From Gloeocapsopsis sp. IPPAS B-1203 (GTDB lineage: Bacteria > Cyanobacteriota > Cyanobacteriia > Cyanobacteriales > Chroococcidiopsidaceae), in contig NZ_PEIG01000007.1 of NCBI RefSeq assembly GCF_002749975.1, positions 62,001-126,000 on the forward strand: a DNA stretch of 64,000 nt, given 5' to 3'. Of the stretch, positions 26,426-35,366 are shown piece after piece (the first letter of the stretch is position 1; every line of letters starts with the position of its first letter). Under the pieces are notes generated by a model. The model saw nothing but the letters and a program-made list of their open reading frames with translations, was not told where the DNA came from and ran no database searches. The translations under genes and the position numbers were made by a program.

Positions 26426-28240
26426 CTACCGCCAAAATTTAATTTGACCTTCCTTGTCGCCACTAATTACCGTTTGATCGTCGGGGCTAATTGCTACAGA
26501 GTAAACATCTTCAGGATGTCCTTGAAAGGTGTGTAATAACTGACCCGTACGCAAACTCCACAATTTGACTTCGCGATCTTCAGCTCCACTGACTAGAAAC
26601 TGACCATCAGCGCTAATTGCTACTGAGTTTACATGATCTGTATGTCCGTGCAAAGTTCGTACTAATTTACCTGTGTGTATGTTCCAAACTTCAACGGTTT
26701 CATCATTACTACCACTGACTAATGTTTGTCCATCAGAGCTAATGGCAACAGTAATAATCTTACTTTTGTGTGCAGCTAGAGTGCGAATTAGTTTACCTGT
26801 ATTAACATCCCAGATGTTAATGTCTTGACCTTGACCGCCACTCGCTAAGGTTTGTCCGTCAGGACTCAGTGCAATTGTTCTCAACCGCGGTGTTTCTGCA
26901 GCAAAGCTTCGCAGTAACTCTCCAGACTGTAAATTCCAAACTTTGATAGTGTTATTACCATCAGCGCTGACTAGAGTTTTACCATCTTGGCTAATTGAAA
27001 CTGCCCAAACGGTATCTTGCGATCCACTCATAGTTCGGAGCAGTTCACCTGTTTCTAGGTTCCATACTTTAATTGTTTTATCGCCACTACCACTCACTAA
27101 TGATTTACCATCAGGAGCGATCGCAACTGACCAAACTGCCGAAGTATGTCCAGATAACGTACGCAATGGTCTACCACTTGGCAAATGCCAAATTCTAATT
27201 GTTGTGTCACCGCTGCTGCTAACGAGGGTTTGACCATCCTGGGTTGTCGCCAGTGACCAAACAGTCTTAGAGTGATCGAGGCGTGTTTGGGCAGTTTGAT
27301 TGTAGTCTCTTGGTGCAGCAACAAGAGATTCACCAAAAGGCAACTGTAACAATTGTTGTCGTTGCAGAATATAGGTTGCTCCCACTAAAGTGACCAGCGT
27401 TGTCAAGCTAACCCCTAAAAGCAGCCGGATACTTCTATATTGGAGTATTGGTGCAAAGATTGCCCTACTAGCTTGATGTACTTGTGGTTCTTCGCGGCGT
27501 GAGTGTATTTCTGATACAGGGGCAAGTAAGATTCTGCTATTGTGTGTACTCAGAATTACTGGTTCTATATTAGCTGCAGTTGCTTCTGCTTTGCGACTGA
27601 CATATTCGTGCAACTCATCAACTGCAATCTGGCGATCGCCATCCAAATCAGCCGCACCTTCTAAACCTTCAACAAGGTAACGCGTATAAGTAGAAAGGTC
27701 ATTGCCTTTATTTTGAAAGAATGATTGAGTTACAGAAGATAAGAAAATAGTTCTATTGTTACCTCCAAGTTGCCTAGCAACATCATCAGAGATACGAGCC
27801 TGTGCTGCAACGACATTCACTGCAGCTTGAATAAAGCAACAATCCAAAATAACTACTTGCTGCGTCGCTCGGCTGTCATTCATAACATCTTGAATAAAAC
27901 CAGCCGGTACTACTGTTGATTTAATAAGTTCCCTTTGAGGATTTTTACTAGTACTATTTGTCGCAAAATATAATTTATTACTGTAGTCTCTGATACAGTA
28001 GCCAGAAAAATAAAGTAATACTAAATCATCACTTTGACGCGCCTTATCTCGAAATAAAGCCTCAAGTGCTGCTTGCATGCTCAGAGGTTCAGGGTTTTGT
28101 AGAATTTCTACTTCATCAAATCCTAAATCTGGGTTTTGCAGAACACGTTGCATTGCCTCGACATCTTTTACTGCACCAGGTAAGGTGTTAAAGCCAGTAC
28201 CGTGGCGGCTAACTCCAATAAGTAGTGCAAATTTAGCCAT
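26426..28240 (-). CDS. Caspase-like (C14) protein with WD40 propeller; catalytic His replaced
   Basis: The 604-residue protein has an N-terminal caspase-type domain (1-240), one membrane segment (about 272-290) and seven WD40 repeats (about 315-604), enough for one propeller. The usual SGHG histidine motif reads SGYC, with Y81 in place of histidine, while the cysteine motif keeps LDCCF (C135 is the expected nucleophile). It may be a pseudo-caspase that binds rather than cuts. Such WD40-fused C14 proteins occur in cyanobacteria; tyrosine variants are known in the family. The membrane anchor would put the propeller on the opposite side from the caspase domain. Confidence 0.85.
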   Translation of the reverse strand: MAKFALLIGVSRHGTGFNTLPGAVKDVEAMQRVLQNPDLGFDEVEILQNPEPLSMQAALEALFRDKARQSDDLVLLYFSGYCIRDYSNKLYFATNSTSKNPQRELIKSTVVPAGFIQDVMNDSRATQQVVILDCCFIQAAVNVVAAQARISDDVARQLGGNNRTIFLSSVTQSFFQNKGNDLSTYTRYLVEGLEGAADLDGDRQIAVDELHEYVSRKAEATAANIEPVILSTHNSRILLAPVSEIHSRREEPQVHQASRAIFAPILQYRSIRLLLGVSLTTLVTLVGATYILQRQQLLQLPFGESLVAAPRDYNQTAQTRLDHSKTVWSLATTQDGQTLVSSSGDTTIRIWHLPSGRPLRTLSGHTSAVWSVAIAPDGKSLVSGSGDKTIKVWNLETGELLRTMSGSQDTVWAVSISQDGKTLVSADGNNTIKVWNLQSGELLRSFAAETPRLRTIALSPDGQTLASGGQGQDINIWDVNTGKLIRTLAAHKSKIITVAISSDGQTLVSGSNDETVEVWNIHTGKLVRTLHGHTDHVNSVAISADGQFLVSGAEDREVKLWSLRTGQLLHTFQGHPEDVYSVAISPDDQTVISGDKEGQIKFWR

Positions 28241-29498
28241 TATAATTTCCTACATTTGCCAGAGATGCTAACCCCAAAAAAGAACACTAACGCAACTTAA
28301 TTGATTTGCTTAAACTTTAAACTTTCTTTAAAAATTTAGCAGTTGCTTCATGAAATCTTTATTTGAAAAAACATATGGGCTAACTTTTACTTACTAAAAA
28401 TTTATCAAAAAAAGCATCTCTATACTAGAGATAGTTAATTGTTTTTCGTGAAAGTTGCTTACAGCTTACCTTGGTTACTGCAGGCAAATGAAATAACTCT
28501 CATCCAAACGACTAACCGGAACTTTTGTGAAAATTGTATTGTTTTTTTAACAAACTTGTAGTCATATTGTTTACATTGCGATCGCTGTCTTTAGTTATCT
28601 TACCTTTTCCTAAGCATTAACAAGCTTGTTACTATCTCTACTAAAAGGCATCTGACTACTCTTATTACCCAAAATAAAGATTACCACGTTGGTTTTGACC
28701 ATTGGTTGCATTTTGGGAGCAATTCATAGTCCTTAACTCAATTATCCAAATGGAAGGGTAACGCTATTAGCATTAAATTTGCGATCGCGTGCGATTTATC
28801 ATCAAAATTAAAGCTAAGTTGGATATCACTTTATCCAGTAAATTTAAGACTTCCCATTTATACATTAGACAGCTTGCATGAATGCCATCATAAATAAATT
28901 TACAACTAAAAAAAACTCTACCTATCTTCTTTATAAAATTACTATAAAATTCTTACCAGAATTGTCTTTTGCACACTAATTTTGAGTAATTTAACTTTAT
29001 TTGAATAGCATCTGTAATTCCTGTAAGATATCTATTTTTGGCAAAACTATCTATCTATAATTATTAGTTTCAAATTAAATCAGTAAATTATCACTTTGCT
29101 ACAAAAAGAGTATATTTTTACTATTAGTTTCATGTTTGTAAGTTTTATAATATTAACACTCAGTTGAGAGAAAGTATAAACTACATTCTCTCGAAGGATA
29201 AGCTTCAAGTCTAAACGGGCATTTTTCAATTCACACTCATCTGTAATCTTAACAACTGAATTGTCTATATTTTGTATAACTAATATTCTGAAAGGAAAGT
29301 CAGTGTACTAAAGACACATGTGATAGCATCAGAGTCATTTAACCTTGTACGTCATCAATGCTAGTAGATGAGCTAATTGCACAGAAGTGCAAAGAACTCG
29401 ACCAAAGTAGGTCATTTAAATTATCTAAATCTGAAAAGTTTTGCCGTTATTGCTTCGATAGGATACTCGCATAGAACACCTATTTCAGGAGAAACGAC
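28241..29498. other. Long AT-rich intergenic region
   Basis: These 1,258 bases between divergent genes contain no convincing gene. A 38-codon frame at 29358-29474 (start MLVDELIAQKCKELDQS, with a CRYC pair) has no ribosome-binding site and is doubtful. One HIP1-like GCGATCGC lies near 28783. The promoter of the PPC-domain gene should be in the last 300 bases, but no clear -35/-10 pair was picked out. Confidence 0.5.
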
Positions 29499-29846
29499 AT
29501 GGCAAGTTTTGTAGATAGTATTAGCACCTCTGATGAAGTGGATTTCTTTCCTGTAGAGTTTATTGGACAAGTAGACTACACAATATCAGTACTTGGTGCC
29601 TCAAATGCTGGTGGAACTTTAGCAGATCCTATGGTTGGCATCTTTGATAGTGCTGGTAACTTATTAGCTTATCAAGACGACAGCTGGGCATTGGGTTATG
29701 ACCCTATGGTGCAATTTACTGCACCCACTAGCGGGACATACTACATTGGGGTTGCTGATGCGATCGGAAGTACTGGTACTTATACACTGGTGTACGACCA
29801 GACTTTACCTCCATCTCCTGTTGATACGTCCACCTTCCTCGTTTAA
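29499..29846 (+). CDS. Stand-alone PPC-domain protein
   Basis: The 115-residue protein is almost entirely one bacterial pre-peptidase C-terminal (PPC) domain: VDFFPVEFIGQVDYTISV, then DPMVGIFDSAGNLLAYQDD, and SGTYYIGVADAIGSTGTYTL. There is no N-terminal signal peptide and no partner protease. The tail PPSPVDTSTFLV ends in hydrophobic residues, as in some type I secretion substrates. AGGAG at 29487-29491 precedes the ATG. A PpiC-type foldase gene follows 111 bases later. Export by a type I system is inference. Confidence 0.75.
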   Translation: MASFVDSISTSDEVDFFPVEFIGQVDYTISVLGASNAGGTLADPMVGIFDSAGNLLAYQDDSWALGYDPMVQFTAPTSGTYYIGVADAIGSTGTYTLVYDQTLPPSPVDTSTFLV

Positions 29847-29957
29847 CACGACAGTGAGAGTATTTGATGCAGTCAACTGTTTATCAACTGGCTGCATTGA
29901 TACAAACTGTAGAGATATTTTTCTATTGTCGAATAGAGCAAAGAAGATTTAGTAGCG

Positions 29958-30713
29958 ATGACAACTACTTTACACGCTAATGAAACCGACATCACTGCTG
30001 AAGAAATCATGTCTTTAGTAAAGAGTTGCCAAATATTGCCACAATTGTGGCGTGAGAGGATTATTGAGCAGGCGATCGCCGCTATTGATTGTACTCCAGA
30101 GGAAACTATGAGTGCTTGTCAGCAATTTTATCAGCAACATCACCTTGATAGCGTTGCTAAACAGCAAGCTTGGCTAGAGCATTATGGTATAACTCAAAGG
30201 CAATTAATTTCTATGGCAACACGCCAACTCAAAATTGAAAAATTTAAGCAATTAACTTGGGGTAGTAAATTAGAAACTTACTTTCTCCAGCGTAAAGGAC
30301 AGTTAGATCGAGTCATTTGTTCGTTGATTAGAGTTCAGGATGGAGGAATTGCTGAAGAGATTTATTTCCGAATTTATGAAAAAGAGCAATCATTTACGGA
30401 ATTAGCAAAGAAGTTCTCTGTAGGACTGGAAGCACAAACTGGCGGTATCGTTGGTCCAGTAGAGTTAGGTACACTGCATCCACAGTTGTCAAAAATACTC
30501 AAAACAAGTCAACCAGGAAAGCTATTGCGCCCTATAGTATTAGGAGAATGGTTTTTTATTGTGAGATTAGAAAAGATAATTCCGGCACAATTAGACGAGA
30601 TGATGCGCCGGAAGTTATTACAGGAACTATTTACAGTTTGGCTACAAGAGCAAATTCAAAAACTATCTTCTTTTGATAGAATTTGGATGGAAGCTCTCGG
30701 TCACACTCATTAG
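29958..30713 (+). CDS. PpiC-type peptidyl-prolyl isomerase
   Basis: The 251-residue protein has an N-terminal SurA-like helical region (about 1-110) and a parvulin domain (about 115-215) with AEEIYFRIYEKEQSFTELA, GGIVGPVELGTLHPQLSKIL and LRPIVLGEWFFIVRLE. It lacks a signal peptide, unlike periplasmic PrsA/SurA. Cytosolic parvulins of this type often sit next to type I secretion genes in cyanobacteria. Here the neighbour is a PPC-domain protein that may be its client. Confidence 0.8.
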   Translation: MTTTLHANETDITAEEIMSLVKSCQILPQLWRERIIEQAIAAIDCTPEETMSACQQFYQQHHLDSVAKQQAWLEHYGITQRQLISMATRQLKIEKFKQLTWGSKLETYFLQRKGQLDRVICSLIRVQDGGIAEEIYFRIYEKEQSFTELAKKFSVGLEAQTGGIVGPVELGTLHPQLSKILKTSQPGKLLRPIVLGEWFFIVRLEKIIPAQLDEMMRRKLLQELFTVWLQEQIQKLSSFDRIWMEALGHTH

Positions 30714-30717
30714 TAAC

Positions 30718-32364
30718 TTACTTCAACCTTCCCGAACGAATCGTACTAAAAACTAGCCACAGTCCTAACAAACTGGCAGTAGCAAATAAAATAGTACTCA
30801 ACCAAGATAATTCAGTAGTTTGGGCATTATTGGAAATAAGTGCTGCACCAATAATTAAAGAGCCAACTAAAATACTAAATGACAGACGATTAGCTGCCTC
30901 GTCCATAGTACGTCGGATATTATCTAAACCGCGTACTGATAAATTCCACTGAAGTGTTTCTGACGTGACTCGATCTAAAAGTAACTCAATTTGGCGAGGT
31001 GATTGTAGCGACAGACTTTTTAAGTCTAGTGCAGTTCTTAACAAAGATTGCACAGGATTAGCACCAAATAACTGACGTCGAAATAAGTCTGTAATCAGTG
31101 GTTTGATTTCATCCAAAAGATTGATTTCTGGGTTAACTAAACGAGCAACTCCCTCTAAATTTGCTAATGTTTTTGCATATAAACCCAAATTACTTGGTAA
31201 ACGAATCTTGTTGTTACGTGCTACTTGTAATACTTCATAAAATACTTGACTAAAGTTAATTTGTGACAAGCTTAAATTGTAATATTTGCGTAGCATTCGG
31301 TCATAATCATTCTCCAAACGCGATAAAATCACTGGCTGGGCAGAATCAGCAAGTTGCAACGTTAATTGCGCACATCTTTGGGCGTCTAAATCGACGATCG
31401 CTAGTAACATTTCTGTCAAAATTTGCTGCGATCGCGGATCTAAACGTCCTACCATGCCGCAATCGAGCAATGCAACGCGACCATCTCTGAGGTAAAATAG
31501 ATTGCCTGGGTGCGGGTCAGCGTGAAAGAAGCCATCAATATAAACCTGCTGGAAGAACGCACGAAACAACAAGCTTGTCACAGCAGCTCGTTTTTTATAG
31601 GGATCTTGACCATTTTGCGTGCTACCAAAATCTCCTGAGAGAATTGGGACTCCATCGAGCCACTCCATAACAAGCAACTTAGCTGTTGTTAAGTCCCAGT
31701 AGATTTCTGCTACGACTAACTGCGAAGAATCAAACCAGCGACTATTAGTAAGATTACGCCGTAATTGATCTGTAAAACTCGCCTCTCGGATAAAGTCTAG
31801 CTCTGCCTCTAACGCTTTGGTAAATTCTTCAGCCAAAGAGTCAATATCATACATTTGCCCAAACTCAGTGCGCGCTACCAAGTCGGCTACACCGCGAATG
31901 AGTGAGATATCTTGCGCAACAATCGCATCAATTCCAGGGCGTTGAACTTTGATTGCAACTTCTCGCCCATCAATTAAGATAGCTTTGTGTGTTTGAGCAA
32001 TTGATCCTGCTGCAACAGGTCGCGGATCAATTGTGGTAAAGGTAGATTCAAGCGACTGTGGTAGTTGCTGACGAATGACAACTTCAATATCTGCCCAATT
32101 AACGGGTGGTACATCATCTTGCAGCATTGACAGTTCATCAATGTAAGCTGCAGGAAGCAAGTCAGGGCGAGTACTGAGTAACTGCCCAAACTTAACGTAT
32201 ACAGGTCCGAGATCAACCAAGATGTTTCGCAGAACAGCAGGAGTAGGTAATTGAGGTTCGTCAGTTTTTCCTCCAGTCAACAGCCGTCGCATATAGTCCC
32301 AGCCATTACGCAGGAAAACTTCCAGAATTTCTCTTTGCCGAGATGTTGTTTGAGTTAGAAACAC
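30718..32364 (-). CDS. AarF/UbiB (ABC1) family atypical kinase
   Basis: The 548-residue protein has the family's KxGQ motif in YVKFGQLLSTRPDLLP, the nucleotide lysine in VAIKVQRPG, the catalytic region FHADPHPGNLFYL and LLDCGMVGRL. Two membrane segments close the C-terminus (about 490-545). Family members support quinone synthesis or tocopherol and lipid metabolism in thylakoids and plastoglobules; the exact role is unknown. It starts 27 bases after the guanylyltransferase gene on the minus strand. Its end faces the PPIase gene at only 4 bases. Confidence 0.9.
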   Translation of the reverse strand: MFLTQTTSRQREILEVFLRNGWDYMRRLLTGGKTDEPQLPTPAVLRNILVDLGPVYVKFGQLLSTRPDLLPAAYIDELSMLQDDVPPVNWADIEVVIRQQLPQSLESTFTTIDPRPVAAGSIAQTHKAILIDGREVAIKVQRPGIDAIVAQDISLIRGVADLVARTEFGQMYDIDSLAEEFTKALEAELDFIREASFTDQLRRNLTNSRWFDSSQLVVAEIYWDLTTAKLLVMEWLDGVPILSGDFGSTQNGQDPYKKRAAVTSLLFRAFFQQVYIDGFFHADPHPGNLFYLRDGRVALLDCGMVGRLDPRSQQILTEMLLAIVDLDAQRCAQLTLQLADSAQPVILSRLENDYDRMLRKYYNLSLSQINFSQVFYEVLQVARNNKIRLPSNLGLYAKTLANLEGVARLVNPEINLLDEIKPLITDLFRRQLFGANPVQSLLRTALDLKSLSLQSPRQIELLLDRVTSETLQWNLSVRGLDNIRRTMDEAANRLSFSILVGSLIIGAALISNNAQTTELSWLSTILFATASLLGLWLVFSTIRSGRLK

Positions 32365-32391
32365 AGCTTTTTATAAGGTAGTGCAGACGTT

Positions 32392-33450
32392 TTATAACAG
32401 ATCCGTGAATTTGGGGTTATCCTGCAAAAGTTTGAGTGCTTGTTTAATGTCTTGAGTGCGATCTTTTCTCGCAATCAGAGTGACATTGCGATCGCGCACC
32501 ACCACGACATCTTCTAATCCAATAGTAACAATCACATCATCGTCACTCGTGGCATAAAGCAGCGTATCTTTGGTATCTAACCCAACGTGATTGGCTAACT
32601 CGACGTTAAGGGAGTCTTTTTTGAGTAATCGCTCAATTGCGTTCCAATCTCCTAGATCGTCCCAACCAAAATCGACTGGCAAAACATAGGCAATTCGAGT
32701 TTTCTCCATCAAAGCGTAATCAATACTGATTTTTGGTAGATGTGCGTAAGCCGATACTCCTTCAGTTTCTAGTAATCGCATCATTTCTGGAGCGTAGGTT
32801 CGTAGTTCTTCTAGCACAACACCAGCACGAAAAACAAACATTCCGCTATTCCAGCTAAAACGATTTGTCACTAAGAAAGACTCGGCTGTTTCGCGATCTG
32901 GTTTTTCAGTAAAGCGATTGACGCGGTAGACGGGTAAGCCACCAAAAGAACCAGCTAAATCTCCTTGCTCAATGTAACCGTACCCTGTAGCAGGATAAGT
33001 CGGCTTAATACCTAAAGTCGCGATCGCCTTTTCTGTTGATGCTAGTAATGTCGCAGCACACAGCGTTTTGTGAAAGTTGGCTTGGTTGTCAATCCAAGGA
33101 TCGGCAGGAAAAAAGCCAATAACTGCGTCTTCTCCGTAACGCTTGGCAACTTCTAGTGTACTCCATGCCACAGCTGGAGCTGTATCACGTCCTTCAGGTT
33201 CTGCTAATAAATTTAGCGTTGGCAAATCTGGTAGCTGTTCTTGCACACCTTGTACAAGTTGACTAGAAGTCACCACCCAGAGATTTTGCCAATCTTCTGC
33301 TAATGGTAACAGTCGATCGGCAGTTGCTTGTAACAAGCTTTTTCCGCTGCCGTCCAAGCTTAAAAACTGTTTAGGACGTTGTTTGCGACTGAGGGGCCAA
33401 AATCGCTCTCCTTTACCCCCAGCTAAAATCACAGGTATCAATGTGTTCAT
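32392..33450 (-). CDS. manC: Mannose-1-phosphate guanylyltransferase
   Basis: This 352-residue protein starts IPVILAGGKGERFWPLSR and continues RPKQFLSLDG, the nucleotide-binding signature. FTEKPDRETAESFL and WNSGMFVFRAGVVLEEL fit the same family. It makes GDP-mannose for polysaccharides and glycans. It lacks the C-terminal phosphomannose isomerase domain of the bifunctional enzyme. GDP-mannose feeds exopolysaccharide, fucose and glycosylation pathways. Confidence 0.92.
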   Translation of the reverse strand: MNTLIPVILAGGKGERFWPLSRKQRPKQFLSLDGSGKSLLQATADRLLPLAEDWQNLWVVTSSQLVQGVQEQLPDLPTLNLLAEPEGRDTAPAVAWSTLEVAKRYGEDAVIGFFPADPWIDNQANFHKTLCAATLLASTEKAIATLGIKPTYPATGYGYIEQGDLAGSFGGLPVYRVNRFTEKPDRETAESFLVTNRFSWNSGMFVFRAGVVLEELRTYAPEMMRLLETEGVSAYAHLPKISIDYALMEKTRIAYVLPVDFGWDDLGDWNAIERLLKKDSLNVELANHVGLDTKDTLLYATSDDDVIVTIGLEDVVVVRDRNVTLIARKDRTQDIKQALKLLQDNPKFTDLL

Positions 33451-33792
33451 CTTGTATAGCTGTTGATGTGGATATCTTAAGCAAGTTTACCCGCCTCACT
33501 GGTAATAGCAAGAATTTTAATGACACAAAGCGAGTGGCTAGTGGGAGAGTAGGAGTGTGGGAGAGATCTAATTACTATTTTCCCTCATACTCACCTACCC
33601 ACTTACCTGCCTACCCTCTGCGTCGGTTATTGGGAGGGAAATACTACTTTAAAAACTGTCTAGAGCCGGCTGCTAGTCGTTAAGATCAAGAAAGATTAAG
33701 TTTATTATCAATTTTTAGCTTGTCAGCGCGATCGCTCGCAACAACTTAACGAAGATGACCTTCTTATTACTTGGCATCATCTGCCCACTCAT
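33451..33792. repeat. Spacer with GTGGGAGAG/CCTACCC repeats
   Basis: This divergent intergenic stretch holds a purine-rich run near 33535-33570 (GTGGGAGAGTAGGAGTGTGG) and a pyrimidine-rich run near 33582-33617 (CACCTACCCACTTACCTGCC). The two can pair in an imperfect hairpin. A related arrangement recurs at 35255-35350. A HIP1 site lies at 33728-33736. The promoter of the exporter operon should be here. Confidence 0.5.
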
Positions 33793-35256
33793 ATGACCAC
33801 ATACATGGAAATTCCCTTAATTGGCAAAGTCAAGCATCCACGTCGCTGGCTAATGGGGCTATTAGCAACTGGTGTTGTGGTCAGCGGTGGTACTTATGCA
33901 GTTATGAGTCGAACAACACCAAGAATTAATGTTGCAGAACTGACTGTACCCGTAGAATCACAAAATGTAACATTACGTATCACTGCCAGCGGTAAAGTTG
34001 TTCCTTTTCAGAGTGTGAACCTCAGTCCTAAAACCTCTGGGCGGCTTACACAGTTGAGTGTTGAACAAGGCGATTCGGTAAAACAAGGACAAATTATTGC
34101 GCGGATGGATAACGCCGAACTTCAAGCTCAACTTGCCCAAGCGCGTGCTAACTTAGCTCAATCTCAAGCCCAACTCGACCAAGCACTTGCGGGTAGCCGA
34201 CCTGAAGAAATTGCTCAAGCAAGAGCGCGTCTAGCTCAAGCCGAAGCCCAACTTGCCCAAGCGCGTACTGGAAATCGTCCAGAAGAAATTGCCCAAGCCC
34301 AAGCTCAAGTAGATGCAGCCCAAGCTAGGGTTAGTTTGACAAGTAGCCGAGTTCAACGCAATCGCGTATTGTCTCAAGAAGGAGCGATCGCGCAAGATCG
34401 TCTTGATGAGGTGATCGCCGACGATCGCAGTGCGCAAGCTGCATTACAAGAAGCCCAAAGGCGATTAGCACAATTACAAAGTGGGAGCCGTTCTGAGGAA
34501 ATCACTCAGCGCCAAGCCGCAGTGAATGAAGCCCGCGCCGCCCTTCAACAAGCTCAAAGTGGTTCGCGTCCAGAAGAAATTGCCCAACGCCGCGCCACAG
34601 TTGCTGCATCTGCTAGTCAAGTCCAAGCGATTCAAGTACAACTAGAAGACACGATCATTCGCGCGCCGTTTGATGGGATTGTTACCCAAAAATACGCAAC
34701 CGAAGGAGCTTTTGTCACGCCAACAACCTCAGCTTCTAGCACTGCATCAGCGACCTCAACATCGATTGTTGCGATCGCCAGAGGTTTAGAAATCTTGGCA
34801 CAAGTTCCGGAAGTAGACGTCGGACAAATTAAGCAAGGGCAAACGGTGGAAATTATTGCTGATGCTTACCCTGAGCAGGTTTTTCAAGGTCGCGTTCGTT
34901 TAATTGCTCCAGAAGCCGTTGTTGAACAAAATGTGACTTCGTTTCAAGTAAGAGTTGCCTTGGAAACTGGCACGCAAGAGTTGCGTTCAGGGATGAATGT
35001 AGATGTCACCTTTCTTGGCGAACAACTATCTGATGCCCTGATGGTTCCTACGGTGGCGATTGTCACAGAACGCGGTGAAACTGGTGTCCTTGTTCCAGGG
35101 CAAAACAATCAGCCGCTTTTTCGTCCGGTAACAATTGGACCAAGCCTTCAAGATCGCACGCAAGTTTTATCCGGTTTAGACGAAGGCGATCGCGTATTTA
35201 TTGACCTCCCAGAAAGGCAACGACCAACACAAAACGAAGCAGTAGTGAGTGATTAG
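33793..35256 (+). CDS. Periplasmic adaptor (HlyD/MacA/DevB family)
   Basis: The 487-residue protein has an N-terminal membrane anchor (about 17-40), a biotinyl-lipoyl-like unit (SGKVVPFQSVNLSPKTSGRL and VEQGDSVKQGQIIARMD), a long alpha-hairpin and beta-barrel domains. The hairpin contains four repeats of a motif RPEEIAQA(R/Q)A(R/Q)LAQAEAQL-like type near 135-290, so it is a repetitive coiled coil. It links an inner-membrane ABC exporter to an outer-membrane channel. The permease, a Rieske oxygenase and the ATPase follow on the same strand. The exported molecule is unknown. Confidence 0.88.
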   Translation: MTTYMEIPLIGKVKHPRRWLMGLLATGVVVSGGTYAVMSRTTPRINVAELTVPVESQNVTLRITASGKVVPFQSVNLSPKTSGRLTQLSVEQGDSVKQGQIIARMDNAELQAQLAQARANLAQSQAQLDQALAGSRPEEIAQARARLAQAEAQLAQARTGNRPEEIAQAQAQVDAAQARVSLTSSRVQRNRVLSQEGAIAQDRLDEVIADDRSAQAALQEAQRRLAQLQSGSRSEEITQRQAAVNEARAALQQAQSGSRPEEIAQRRATVAASASQVQAIQVQLEDTIIRAPFDGIVTQKYATEGAFVTPTTSASSTASATSTSIVAIARGLEILAQVPEVDVGQIKQGQTVEIIADAYPEQVFQGRVRLIAPEAVVEQNVTSFQVRVALETGTQELRSGMNVDVTFLGEQLSDALMVPTVAIVTERGETGVLVPGQNNQPLFRPVTIGPSLQDRTQVLSGLDEGDRVFIDLPERQRPTQNEAVVSD

Positions 35257-35366
35257 TGGCGAATGAGAGTGTGGGCGAGTTTCTAGAGATTGAGAGATTT
35301 AATTGCTATTATTCACTACTACCCGCCTACCCTACTACCCAGTTACCTGTTACCAAATTATCAGTA
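35255..35366. repeat. Repeat spacer between adaptor and permease genes
   Basis: This stretch repeats the layout of 33535-33617: GAGAGTGTGGGCGAG near 35266, a TAATTGCTATTATTC core and CTACCCGCCTACCCTACTAC. The open frame of the permease runs through it from a GTG at 35256, but the encoded residues look like spacer, so I start the permease after it. Confidence 0.55.

Noticed and set aside
29358-29474. 38-codon ORF with a CxxC pair upstream of the PPC gene
   Set aside because: No ribosome-binding site and no recognisable family; likely chance.
35256-35366. Extra 37 residues at the start of the MacB-like permease
   Set aside because: They are translated from repeat spacer; typical homologues begin at MDILESVKMA.
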